Positions 9,160 through 17,347 of a DNA stretch of 64,000 nt are shown here, piece by piece. The stretch comes from Dyella nitratireducens (GTDB lineage: Bacteria > Pseudomonadota > Gammaproteobacteria > Xanthomonadales > Rhodanobacteraceae). The position numbers and the translations under genes are program-made. The DNA lies in contig NZ_BMJA01000001.1 of the NCBI RefSeq assembly GCF_014642835.1, forward strand, positions 849,263 through 913,262, given 5' to 3'. The notes under the pieces were generated by a model. It saw nothing but the letters and a program-made list of their open reading frames with translations. It made no database searches and was not told where the DNA came from. Each line of letters starts with the position of its first letter. The first letter of the stretch is position 1.

Positions 9160-10110
9160 ATGCTTAATACAGATTTCGTTTTCTTCGTCATCATTTACAA
9201 TTGGCTGGACAAGGAAATCGGAATTTTCACCGATCACCTCTTCGGCAACGCCATGCAATGGGTCGCCGCCATGGCCTACGTGCTGGTCACCCTGTGGATC
9301 ATGTTCACTGGCTACCGCGCCCTCACCGGCACCCTGCATGAACCGCTCATGGCCACGGTCGTGCGCATGGCCAAGGTGGTGGTGATCATGAGCGCCGCTA
9401 CTTCCATGTCCTTCTTCGGCTCTAGCCTCAGCGATTTCGTTACCAAGGATCTCAACCACAGCATCAACCAACTCGTTACCGGTGACGACGCCAGCATCAA
9501 CGCATCCATCGATCGAAACCTCGCCATTACAGAAGTCGCGATGACGGCTATCGATGCTGTGCAACTAGGCACCGGCGACGCCGCCGATCAATCGGCCGCC
9601 AGTGATAAGTCCATGAGCAAGTACCTGGCTATGTTCGGAACGGCTGGTCCACCTCTCACCGCTGCCACCATGTTGCTCATGTACCGCTTTGCCATAGCAT
9701 TGTTCATCGGTCTTGGCCCCATCTTCATCCTGTGCCTGATGTTCGACCAAACCAAGACATTGTTTCAGCGCTGGCTAATGTACGGCATCAGCACCCTATT
9801 CTCCATGGCTGTGCTCAACGTGGTGGTCGCCATGGTTATGAAGCTTAGCCTGGCCATTGCCGGCGCTGTATGGACGGGCAAGCTTCTCAGCAAGTTTCTG
9901 TTTGATCAGCAGCAGGGCATCACGCATGTCTCACTAGAACAAGGCGGCATTGGGCTGATTCTTACTATGTTGATCATTACCGTGCCACCCATGGCTGCGA
10001 ACTTTTTTCAGGGGACGCTGGGTAACTTCATGCATTACTCAGGATTTGGAAATGGAAATGAAAAGTGGAAGAAAGTGAATGTTATAAAAAATAATACCAA
10101 TTTATCATAA
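9160..10110 (+). CDS. virB6: T4SS polytopic membrane protein VirB6
   Basis: VirB6 is a polytopic inner-membrane channel component. I chose ATG 9160, with AAGGA at 9146-9150, over an in-frame GTG at 9136. The 316-residue product has about five to six hydrophobic segments (near 25-60, 60-90, 165-195, 205-235, 255-285). It also has the TrbL/VirB6 arrangement of a large soluble loop around residues 90-165. It ends the core virB run and is preceded by 207 bases without a convincing gene. Codon usage at its very end turns A+T-rich, matching the accessory tail downstream. Confidence 0.88.
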   Translation: MLNTDFVFFVIIYNWLDKEIGIFTDHLFGNAMQWVAAMAYVLVTLWIMFTGYRALTGTLHEPLMATVVRMAKVVVIMSAATSMSFFGSSLSDFVTKDLNHSINQLVTGDDASINASIDRNLAITEVAMTAIDAVQLGTGDAADQSAASDKSMSKYLAMFGTAGPPLTAATMLLMYRFAIALFIGLGPIFILCLMFDQTKTLFQRWLMYGISTLFSMAVLNVVVAMVMKLSLAIAGAVWTGKLLSKFLFDQQQGITHVSLEQGGIGLILTMLIITVPPMAANFFQGTLGNFMHYSGFGNGNEKWKKVNVIKNNTNLS

Positions 10111-10226
10111 ATTCAAATTAAAAATGATAAAGACATTGACAACATGATACCTCTCAAATCCATTCTTACTGCGATCTATGGATATTTTCAAGACAACATT
10201 TTTTACAATCAAACCAAGGAATTATC
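10111..10226. other. A+T-rich spacer after virB6
   Basis: This short stretch is strikingly A+T-rich compared with its surroundings, and the 5-prime end of the next gene shares this. No open frame of note is present. The composition change right behind the last core virB gene marks the junction between conserved machinery and variable accessory genes. It may also hold a promoter for them. Confidence 0.5.
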
Positions 10227-10736
10227 ATGAATAAAAACATGATTAAATGGATAATAGGCGCAACATTACTTTTAGTCACCACCTTGACACACGCACAAGC
10301 TGGCCCATGCCCTCCTGGCATGAGCGAATACCCCGGCTCCAACGGCATTCCTTCATGCGGCCCACTTCGCTCCGATTACGAACAACCGAAAGGCTATTGG
10401 GCAGACCAATGGGCCGCGGTAGCAAGAAGCAACAATGGGACTGATGGTTTCGCATTAGATCAACCCAACGAAGAAACTGCCAAACAAGCCTCCCTTGAGA
10501 ACTGCACGGTAATGGGTGGCACACAATGCGCGGTAGAAGTTACTTACAAAAATACCTGCATCGCAGTCGCCAAAGGCGTTGACGAGGCTGGCCAAGCACA
10601 CAGCACCATATCCACTGCAGGAACACCCAGAGGGGCGATGAAAGAAGCCCTGAAGACATGTAAGAAGACATCGGAAAAACACAGCTGTCAACTCTCTGGT
10701 ATCGCATGCGGCCTTCCCAAATGGGTCAGCTACTAA
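10227..10736 (+). CDS. Secreted DUF4189 domain protein
   Basis: The 169-residue product has a signal peptide (cleavage near THA-Q, residue 24) and then a cysteine-rich domain with at least eight cysteines. The ASLENC, CAVEVTYKNTC and AMKEALKTCK elements are typical of DUF4189 (repeated small domains with paired cysteines). Function is not established for the family. It lies directly behind virB6 and ahead of a putative effector-immunity pair, so a periplasmic role linked to the secretion system is an inference. Start ATG 10227 has AAGGAAT upstream. Confidence 0.75.
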   Translation: MNKNMIKWIIGATLLLVTTLTHAQAGPCPPGMSEYPGSNGIPSCGPLRSDYEQPKGYWADQWAAVARSNNGTDGFALDQPNEETAKQASLENCTVMGGTQCAVEVTYKNTCIAVAKGVDEAGQAHSTISTAGTPRGAMKEALKTCKKTSEKHSCQLSGIACGLPKWVSY

Positions 10737-10818
10737 CATCAAGTAATACGACAATCACTCATAAGCAAAACGATGCTCATTTTCTTTTTTGCAAGTATCG
10801 CTTTCAAAGGAGGTTGAT

Positions 10819-11433
10819 TTGAAACGATTCTTCGATGCCATGCGGCACAACCTTCCACGAAGCACGCCAGGCGCACTGTACGCATTGATTCTCATAACAG
10901 GATGCTCAAATGCCATGACAAGCCCCCATTTTCAATTTGGCGAAGGTGATGCGGTCCGCAATACGTTTCCGCTGAAGTTCAAAGAGCACAACTTCAGTGC
11001 ATTTTGCTACAACACCATTGGCTGCAAAGTGTTTTATGCGGGAATGTACATGACCCGAGATGACGACAATGAGAAGTCTCCGCCACCTCCGCCAGAGCTC
11101 CTAAAAAACATGCGCGCGGGGCATCTTGCCATCGATAATTTTCCGCCGCCCGCTATCGTTACGTGGCGTTCGCTGGACGGCGTAGCCCATGAGGCCAAGG
11201 TTGATATCGGGGCAATCTTCAAAGATCGACGTATTTTGCACCATGCTCCAGAACAGGAGATTCCTGCGGAAACAGCAGCACTTGATGGCGCCAATATCAT
11301 CCTTCTGGTGATCGATCGCACCATCAGTGTCTACATGAAAACGACGATCTATTTGAAGAAGCCTCGCGACCCATCGAATCCACTAAGCAATACATCGCAT
11401 GAAATGACTCTGGCTTACACCCACACCTACTGA
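10819..11433 (+). CDS. Predicted lipoprotein, candidate immunity protein
   Basis: I place the start at TTG 10819 because a near-perfect Shine-Dalgarno (AAAGGAGG, 10806-10813) lies 5 bases upstream. A longer in-frame start at 10789 lacks one. The 204-residue product has a basic N-terminus, a hydrophobic segment and a lipobox (LITGC, Cys29), so it should be a lipoprotein. The mature part contains NTIGCKVFYAGMYM and a proline run (PPPPPELL). I do not recognise the domain with certainty. It sits 17 bases before a DUF2235 hydrolase. Lipoproteins next to Tle1-type phospholipases are commonly their immunity proteins, so that role is inferred from context. Confidence 0.6.
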   Translation: MKRFFDAMRHNLPRSTPGALYALILITGCSNAMTSPHFQFGEGDAVRNTFPLKFKEHNFSAFCYNTIGCKVFYAGMYMTRDDDNEKSPPPPPELLKNMRAGHLAIDNFPPPAIVTWRSLDGVAHEAKVDIGAIFKDRRILHHAPEQEIPAETAALDGANIILLVIDRTISVYMKTTIYLKKPRDPSNPLSNTSHEMTLAYTHTY

Positions 11434-11450
11434 GCTCAAGGAACACAAGG

Positions 11451-13028
11451 ATGACCGAGAAACACAGAGTAGGTCCCGATGGCATTCTCGAAGACGGTAC
11501 TCGACTGATTCCAGTCACACGTCAGGATTTTGTGCTGTACGACCAGGCGCAGCAGTCGCTGAGTCATCTGTCGGCACCAGTACTTCTTCACACCGATAAT
11601 CCACATGAGCGCCTGTTTATTGCCAATTTTGACGGCACAGGAAACGATGCCGAACATGATCCCGGGCACATTACAACCATCGGTGTTTTCCAAAGCGTGC
11701 TGGAAACACTCACCAACCAAAACCCGCACATCGCATCTCAATATATTTCGGGACCCGGAACCCAATCTCATCTGTTGTCTCGCATTGCCGACAGTGCACT
11801 CGGCTACACCTACGACCGACGAGTTGAAACCATGTACGGCTTATTTATCCGCCAGGTTCGTCAATGGCGCGAAGAAGATCCCGATGTCCAAATCCGCGTC
11901 GTCGCCACGGGTTTCAGCCGAGGCGCCGAACAAGCCGCCGGCTTCACCCGCCTGGTGCACGAGCGCGGCATTCAAGATCCCGCAGGCGAAAAGATCCACC
12001 ATCATCTCTTCCGCTCCAACACTGTCACCTACAACACCCCGCCCCTGGTAGCACCCGGCCAAATCCCTCAAGCCGTCATACTAATCGATCCAGTCGGCAC
12101 CGGCCGTCCGCACAGCCGTGATCGCCAGCTGCCACCATCGGTAGTCTCCGGTTTCCAACTCACTGCGCGCGACGAACGACGTGATGCTTTCCCCGAAACG
12201 CTCATCATTCCGCTGGGAACTTCCGACGATGGTCGCTTTCTAGACGTCACCGTACCCGGCGCACATTCCGATCTGGGCGGCAGCTACCACCACGACGGCC
12301 TGGCCATTCTCAATCGCAACATGGCAGTGGATTATCTCAACGCGCTCAGCGATACGCCTTTGCTTCAGAAGCAGGCTGAGCCGCAGGACTTGCAACACTA
12401 CATGATCCACCGTTCGGAGGATCACCAGGTTTTCTACGGCACTCGGTACGTGCGCGAACACGGCGAACGCGCCGAGCGCGGTGTGCAAATCGGAGCCCCC
12501 GACTGCCGTGCGACCCTGGCGTGTTTGCCACCGGAGCCCGTCGATGCGGCCATGGCTGCACAGTTGGCGGATCGCCACCCGGTCAGCATTGCACCGCTAC
12601 CCTCGCCACCACAGGCGGTGTCGACACTTATGCAAACCGCCGTTGAGCCGCCTCTGGAACAACAACGATTACAGGAACTGCAACAGCTGCAAGAACTGCT
12701 GCGCTGGCAGAGACACCCGCACATGCACGACCAAGCCACATTACAGCAACGCGAACCGATGCAGGGAGTTGAAGCCGCCACCGCGCACCGCGTCGACGTC
12801 TCTGCCATCACCTCGCACAGCTCCATCGATGACATGTTCGAGGCGCTGTACCAAGCCACCGTCACAGAGGATCACGCAGCCATCAGCGCCGTGTCCCAAG
12901 CCTATCGGGAATCCCAGCATGGTCAGGCGTTTCTGCAGATGGGCAGGGATTACAACCAGCAACGCGAGATGGAGCAACAAACCATCCAGCAGAAGATGGT
13001 TCGCCAAGGGCCGGCCATGAGCCGCTGA
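11451..13028 (+). CDS. DUF2235 (Tle1-like) alpha/beta-hydrolase, candidate secreted effector
   Basis: The 525-residue product carries an N-terminal DUF2235 hydrolase domain (about 50-340), the fold of Tle1 phospholipase effectors. I see FDGTGNDAEHD (about 60-70), the nucleophile elbow GFSRG (Ser156), a likely acid in LIDPVGTG (Asp213) and a likely catalytic His in PGAHSDLGGSY (His272). The C-terminal 150 residues are glutamine-rich, including LQELQQLQELL and a DYNQQREMEQQ tail. Xanthomonad T4SS effectors have Q-rich tails behind an XVIPCD domain, but I do not see the hallmark XVIPCD motifs. Context makes it a candidate antibacterial lipase exported by the adjacent T4SS. Starts ATG with AAGGAACACAAGG upstream. 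Confidence 0.75.
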   Translation: MTEKHRVGPDGILEDGTRLIPVTRQDFVLYDQAQQSLSHLSAPVLLHTDNPHERLFIANFDGTGNDAEHDPGHITTIGVFQSVLETLTNQNPHIASQYISGPGTQSHLLSRIADSALGYTYDRRVETMYGLFIRQVRQWREEDPDVQIRVVATGFSRGAEQAAGFTRLVHERGIQDPAGEKIHHHLFRSNTVTYNTPPLVAPGQIPQAVILIDPVGTGRPHSRDRQLPPSVVSGFQLTARDERRDAFPETLIIPLGTSDDGRFLDVTVPGAHSDLGGSYHHDGLAILNRNMAVDYLNALSDTPLLQKQAEPQDLQHYMIHRSEDHQVFYGTRYVREHGERAERGVQIGAPDCRATLACLPPEPVDAAMAAQLADRHPVSIAPLPSPPQAVSTLMQTAVEPPLEQQRLQELQQLQELLRWQRHPHMHDQATLQQREPMQGVEAATAHRVDVSAITSHSSIDDMFEALYQATVTEDHAAISAVSQAYRESQHGQAFLQMGRDYNQQREMEQQTIQQKMVRQGPAMSR

Positions 13029-13052
13029 TTGCATTCGTCAAAAGGAACTCTC

Positions 13053-13598
13053 ATGTCTACATTGGAAGTCAAGGCGCTGGCACTGCAGCTCAGCACTGCC
13101 ATCGATGGAATGGAGAAGCGCATCGATCACGCCGCACGGCAATCGCTACAGGCAACCCGGGCGCTCGATCTGCAGTCGAAGCAATCGCTGGAAACAATCA
13201 ACAACCTCGTTCAACAAGCACTGGAGCAATTTCGCCAAGGCGCCAGGCAAGCGATCGAAGAAGGCGTTCGCGATGCCATGGGGGAACTCGATCAAGCGAT
13301 ACAGGAGGGCGCCAGCCGGATGGATCGTGCTGTCTCGCAACTGGACCAGCGCACGCAGCACATCGGTCGCTTCAACGTTTTACACGCGTGGAAGACTTTT
13401 GTTGCCAGCGCACTGTGCTCGCTCGCTGTCATTACGGTGGCCATCTACGCAGGGTGGCAAGCCCATACGGATATCAAGCGCTCGGAATGGGTGCAGCAGA
13501 TCAATGCTGCTGTCGAGGCCGGGCATTTGACGATCTGCCCAGAGGGTGGCCTGTGCGTGCAGGTGAACAGCAAGTGGGTGCGGTTGAGCGGCAAATAA
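13053..13598 (+). CDS. Coiled-coil protein with one membrane helix, unknown function
   Basis: The start at ATG 13053 (AAAGGAAC upstream) gives 181 residues. About 110 residues of amphipathic coiled coil rich in Gln, Ala and acidic/basic heptads (LDLQSKQSLETINNLVQQAL) are followed by a single membrane helix at about 122-140 (VASALCSLAVITVAIYAG). A short tail with CPEGGLCVQVN comes last. The layout resembles small mobilisation-associated or stalk proteins, but I cannot name a family. It is 25 bases behind the DUF2235 gene, so they probably share a transcript. Confidence 0.6.
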   Translation: MSTLEVKALALQLSTAIDGMEKRIDHAARQSLQATRALDLQSKQSLETINNLVQQALEQFRQGARQAIEEGVRDAMGELDQAIQEGASRMDRAVSQLDQRTQHIGRFNVLHAWKTFVASALCSLAVITVAIYAGWQAHTDIKRSEWVQQINAAVEAGHLTICPEGGLCVQVNSKWVRLSGK

Positions 13599-13676
13599 CT
13601 TCGCTCAGTTCAACAACACTAGGAAGCCGAATATCAGGTGCCGGTAAGCCTTGAGGAGCGCCTCCGAACCTCTCCG

Positions 13677-13858
13677 GTCAAGCAGACCAAAGCTCAGCGG
13701 CATGCCCATTGAACCTTCCCGGCATGAACGATGCTCTTGCGGTGATTTCCACCTCCACCGACAACATCGACGTCATGTATGAGGTTATACGCGAACGCGC
13801 CAATGCCGAAGGACTGGCGGTAGACGACCTGCAGTTAGAGCAGTGCTTGCCTGCGCGC
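13677..13858 (+). pseudogene. Decayed remnant of a second virB4 3-prime end
   Basis: The frame from 13711 encodes a stretch with DALAVIS, STDNI and LEQ that aligns with the last residues of the intact VirB4 (its DDALAVISASTDNI and RPEQWLAAF segment, near 7990-8120). Upstream, GTCAAGCAG at 13677 matches the VKQ codons of virB4 but in a different frame, so at least one frameshift separates them. The remnant has no start of its own and diverges after about codon 48. It is not identical to the local virB4, which suggests an old duplication or a leftover from another T4SS copy. Confidence 0.7.
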
Positions 13859-14247
13859 AACTGCGGCGGCCCGAAATCGCGCTGCTCCGGTCCGATCCGG
13901 TGACGTAGATGTTATGCACGCACCAATCCAGCCAAACTAGCGCCGATAGCGTGACGAAGATCCTGATCTCGTCATGCTTTTGTTCGCCATCGCAGACGGC
14001 ATACAAGTAATAAGGTTCGTATGGCCCAATAAGCGAAGGGATGCGGGATAGCTGATTGGCAAAAGCGATTTAAACGATTTTTACCCAGCTTATTACAGAC
14101 TTTCGCTACAAAATTATCGGCACATACCGCCTGTATCCAAATCGCATCAGATTGGATATTAAAACCAGGGTCCGATTTCGAGCGGTGCACGGTTATCAAA
14201 AGAGCCGTGCGGACGTTCTTTTGCCAAGCAAAAACAAGGGAGTTGTC
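13859..14247. other. Gene-free stretch before the CsgG-like gene
   Basis: About 390 bases without a supportable gene. It contains the far end of the virB4 remnant, then a more A+T-rich part from about 14040 that probably holds the promoter of the downstream lipoprotein gene. AATCGCATCAGATT near 14139-14152 is a weak palindrome. No mobile-element ends were recognised. Confidence 0.4.
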
Positions 14248-15270
14248 ATGCAAAGCTATCGATTGAAGAGCGGTTTTAGAATGTTTGGCATTTTAGCCAC
14301 AACGCTATTGGCGGGGTGCGCTCAGATGCAAGTAGGGGGAGGCAAGAATCCTGTTGGCGGTTCGGCTGCGGGCTCTGCTAGTACAGGAGCGGCGAGCAAG
14401 CTGGAACATTGCCCGCGTCCGCTCGGCACACTAGCAGTGGAAGAAAACATCAATGATCCCTGGTATGCGGTACTTACCCAGCAATACAAACTGCCATCGA
14501 CCGTCCCGCTGATTCGCCTGATGGTGCAACAGAGTAACTGCTTCGTTGTCGTCGACCGGGGTCGAGCGATGGATTCGATGATGGGCGAACGTGGCCTGGC
14601 TGCGTCGGGCGAGCTACGCGGTTCAAGCCATATGGGACACGGCCAGATGGTCGCGGCGGATTACATCGTCACGCCTTCCATCCAGTTTTCGGAGCATACC
14701 GGTGGCGCACAGGGGGCTCTCTCCGCTATTGGCGGCAGCTATGGCGCAATCCTTGGTGCTGTTGCAGCCTCCATGAAGAGCAGCGAAGCATCCACCACCA
14801 TGATGCTGACGGATACGCGCTCGGGTGTGCAGGTTGCGGCAGCACAGGGCAGTGCCAAGAACATCGACTTTGCCGGAGGTGCCCTGCTAGGGCAGTTTGG
14901 AACGGGCGGTGCAAACATGGGGGCTTATAGCCAGACGCCTGAAGGTAAAGTTATCGCAGCAGCTTTCCTGGACGCCTACAACCAGATGGTGCAATCCGTT
15001 CGCAATTATGCACCACAGCGCGTTGCCGGCGGCCTGGGCACGGGTGGGGTATTGGCTGTCGACGGCGCGAGCAAGCAAGGGACCGGCGGCAGCTATTCGC
15101 TTGCAGACGCCCAGCGCAAGCTGGCAGAACTCGGGCTGTACACGAGCAAGGTCGATGGCCTGCCCGGCCCTGGAACGAGCCACGCGATCAGCACGTTCCA
15201 GCAAGCCAACGGTTTGTCCGTTACAGGTCAACTCGACGCGGCAACTGTCAACGCATTGCAAGCACGCTAA
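14248..15270 (+). CDS. CsgG-like lipoprotein with C-terminal peptidoglycan-binding domain
   Basis: Start ATG 14248 has AAGGGAG upstream and opens a lipoprotein signal (LLAGC, Cys24); a longer frame from 14152 lacks these. The 340-residue product has a CsgG/curli-assembly-like region at about 50-265 (FVVVDRGRAMDSM, YIVTPSIQF, glycine-rich helices). It ends with a PG_binding_1 domain at about 280-340 (ADAQRKLAELGLY, TSHAISTFQQANGL). Such proteins sit in the outer membrane facing the periplasm. Whether it belongs to the T4SS cluster is open. The next gene is convergent and a terminator hairpin follows. Confidence 0.8.
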   Translation: MQSYRLKSGFRMFGILATTLLAGCAQMQVGGGKNPVGGSAAGSASTGAASKLEHCPRPLGTLAVEENINDPWYAVLTQQYKLPSTVPLIRLMVQQSNCFVVVDRGRAMDSMMGERGLAASGELRGSSHMGHGQMVAADYIVTPSIQFSEHTGGAQGALSAIGGSYGAILGAVAASMKSSEASTTMMLTDTRSGVQVAAAQGSAKNIDFAGGALLGQFGTGGANMGAYSQTPEGKVIAAAFLDAYNQMVQSVRNYAPQRVAGGLGTGGVLAVDGASKQGTGGSYSLADAQRKLAELGLYTSKVDGLPGPGTSHAISTFQQANGLSVTGQLDAATVNALQAR

Positions 15271-15278
15271 GCTTTGCT

Positions 15279-15320
15279 GAAAGCGCCTGGCGAAAAATCG
15301 CCGGGCGCTTTGCTTAATTT
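15279..15320 (+). terminator. Intrinsic terminator after CsgG-like gene
   Basis: AAAGCGCC and GGCGA pair with TCGCC and GGCGCTTT around an A-rich loop (15280-15311), followed by a weak T-rich tract. Position between convergent genes suggests it may act in both directions. Confidence 0.6.
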
Positions 15321-15437
15321 GGGCAAAGCGAAAGTCCATATCGTGGACTTCAGGAAGGAAGCCGCTTTTTTTCAAGCTTGCACTCCGCGGCAATAAGCCA
15401 GCGTACCCAATGAAGCCTTCACGCCCCTGTTCAACCA

Positions 15438-16187
15438 TCAACCGGAAGGCGTGCGCCGTCGGCGAAGCTGAGTGAATTCCGAAAATTCCCACCGGCGAAA
15501 CGCAACGACAGCACTGCACCCATCGCGAACATTCAGAGGAAGGCGGGCATCCAGGCGCGCCAATTGCTCGAATTCCTCGATAAGTCGAGCCATCGCTGCC
15601 TGCATCCGCGCACGCGATCCCTCAGACAGTGCTGCGCCGACAAAATGAAAGGCGTCGCCCGGGCCATCAAACCGCTCGCCAAAAAATTCCGGCAGTACGC
15701 GGGTGATAAAATAACGATGTACCGGCCCATCCTTGCGCCAGGAAAAGTTACGCGCAGTGAGCTTGCGAATGCGGTCAGGCGGACGATATTCGATGATCTT
15801 CAGTGCATCGAGCTTCAGAAGTAGCGAAACCAGTTCGTTTTCGTCGATCTTGAAGGTCGACATGATTTCGCTAAAGCGCCAGTTGTTGAGAATCAGATAA
15901 GTCGTTAGCAACAGCTTGGGGTCAGCAACCAGCGATGCCTCTTGCTTTTGGCTGAGTTCGGTAATGGTCACCCCAGTGACGCGCCCATTGCCGATCAGGT
16001 CTTCCAGGCTCAGGCCGAGAATTTCACAGATATCATCTAGCCGCTGCAGGCTAAAGCCGCCGCGGCTGAGATCACGCTTGATGGTGGGTTCGCTCACCCC
16101 GAGTTGGGCAGCAAGCTCGCGATAAGTGATACCGCGGTGGCGCAGCTCGGCACGAATGGATTGCACAAGAATGGCGGAAGCGGACAT
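15438..16187 (-). CDS. XRE-family transcriptional regulator
   Basis: The 249-residue product begins with a helix-turn-helix of the XRE/Cro type at about residues 8-60 (YRELAAQLGVSEPTIKRDL). A long C-terminal part has no domain I can name and may sense a ligand or oligomerise. It is divergent from the seven-gene biosynthetic-type operon starting at 16351. The shared 163-base intergenic region contains two GATA/TATC palindromes, one of them overlapping this start codon. That arrangement suggests it controls itself and the operon. Confidence 0.85.
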   Translation of the reverse strand: MSASAILVQSIRAELRHRGITYRELAAQLGVSEPTIKRDLSRGGFSLQRLDDICEILGLSLEDLIGNGRVTGVTITELSQKQEASLVADPKLLLTTYLILNNWRFSEIMSTFKIDENELVSLLLKLDALKIIEYRPPDRIRKLTARNFSWRKDGPVHRYFITRVLPEFFGERFDGPGDAFHFVGAALSEGSRARMQAAMARLIEEFEQLARLDARLPLNVRDGCSAVVAFRRWEFSEFTQLRRRRTPSG

Positions 16188-16235
16188 ATCAACATTCTTG
16201 ATACCAGATGATCACAAAGTATCATATTTCGATAC
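16187..16235. promoter_or_regulatory. Two palindromes, candidate operators of the XRE regulator
   Basis: TATCAACATTCTTGATA (16187-16203) and GTATCATATTTCGATAC (16219-16235) are 17-base inverted repeats with TATC/GATA half sites, 32 bases apart start to start. They lie between the regulator and the divergent ketosynthase operon. The first overlaps the regulator start codon. Operator function is inferred from symmetry and position. Confidence 0.5.
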
Positions 16236-16350
16236 CATGGAGATCGCGTTGCTGCCATTTGGAATCAGAGCATTGTTTGGCGGCAGTTGCCTGACGCAAC
16301 CTTAGTTCCGGCTGCTGATACGTCAGCAAACATGGAGGGGAACGACTTAC

Positions 16351-17346
16351 ATGCTATCGGTGCAAATACTGGGAACGGGGGAATACGTACCCACGCGCTG
16401 CGTCTATTCCTCAACGCTGGACGAGCGCTGGCATAAGCCCGCGGGCTGGACATCCCGGCACGCCGGCATCGAACGCCGCTATTACGCCACCGAGGATGAG
16501 ACCACCTCTCTGATGGCCGCGCGGGCAGCGCAAGCGGCACTGACGGCGGCCAGTCTCGAAGCTGGGCAGCTCGATTGCATCGTGTCGGCGTGCAGCGTGA
16601 TGGAGCAGGCCATTCCCTGCTCCGCGGCGCTTATCCAGCGACAACTCGGTTTGGGCGAAAGCGGCATTCCTGCATTCGACATCAACGCTACCTGCCTTAG
16701 CTTTCTGGCCGCGCTGGATACCATGAGCATGGCTATCGCTGCCGGCCGCTATCGCTACGTGCTCATTGTTTCCAGCGAAATCGCCTCAGCGGGATTGCGC
16801 GAAGACGATGCAGAAACCGCGATGTTGTTCGGCGACGGCGCCGGTGCGGTCGTGCTTGGGCCCACCACTGCACACAGCGGCACGGGCATCCAAGGCACTC
16901 ACTTCGAGACATACGCGATCGGCGCCGAACTCTGCCAAGTGCGCTCCGGTGGTACGCGCATCAGGCCGCGCAAGGATATGCAGGCGTTTCTGGATGGTGC
17001 GTGTTTCGAAATGCAAGGTCGTCATACCTATCGCATGGCGGCGCAGCGGCTACCGGCCTTCCTGGAGCGGCTGTTTACGCGTGCGGGCGTCTCGCTTAGC
17101 AGCATTGATCGCATCATCCCGCACCAGGCCAGTGCCAAGGCACTCGCGCATCTTGAAAACCTGCTCAAAGTGCCAGCCGGAAAACTGGTGAAGGTTCTCG
17201 CCGAGCGCGGCAATCAGATGGCAGCCTCGATTCCGGTGACCCTGCATCACGCCGTCGCTACCGGCAAAGTGAAGCGCGGTGACGCCATCGCTCTGATTGG
17301 CTCCGGCGCTGGGCTTTCGTTCGGCGGCGTCATTCTTACTTATTGA
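16351..17346 (+). CDS. FabH-like 3-oxoacyl-ACP synthase III family protein
   Basis: The 331-residue product has the thiolase-fold KAS III layout and length. The catalytic residues are all visible: Cys115 in DINATCLSF, His258 in IIPHQAS and Asn288 in ERGNQMAASIP. The C-terminal GSGAGLSFGGVIL is typical. These enzymes condense or transfer an acyl group onto an acceptor. This copy is not in a fab cluster but opens a seven-gene operon of specialised-metabolism type, so priming or acyl transfer for a small molecule is more likely than housekeeping fatty-acid initiation. GGAGGGG precedes the ATG. Confidence 0.9.
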   Translation: MLSVQILGTGEYVPTRCVYSSTLDERWHKPAGWTSRHAGIERRYYATEDETTSLMAARAAQAALTAASLEAGQLDCIVSACSVMEQAIPCSAALIQRQLGLGESGIPAFDINATCLSFLAALDTMSMAIAAGRYRYVLIVSSEIASAGLREDDAETAMLFGDGAGAVVLGPTTAHSGTGIQGTHFETYAIGAELCQVRSGGTRIRPRKDMQAFLDGACFEMQGRHTYRMAAQRLPAFLERLFTRAGVSLSSIDRIIPHQASAKALAHLENLLKVPAGKLVKVLAERGNQMAASIPVTLHHAVATGKVKRGDAIALIGSGAGLSFGGVILTY

Positions 17347-17347
17347 T

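Noticed and set aside
8949-9167. Small open frame between virB5 and virB6 (72 codons) starting in an ATGA overlap
   Set aside because: It overlaps the virB6 start region, has no recognisable domain, no hydrophobic signal and an irregular composition. A small gene here is possible but not supportable.
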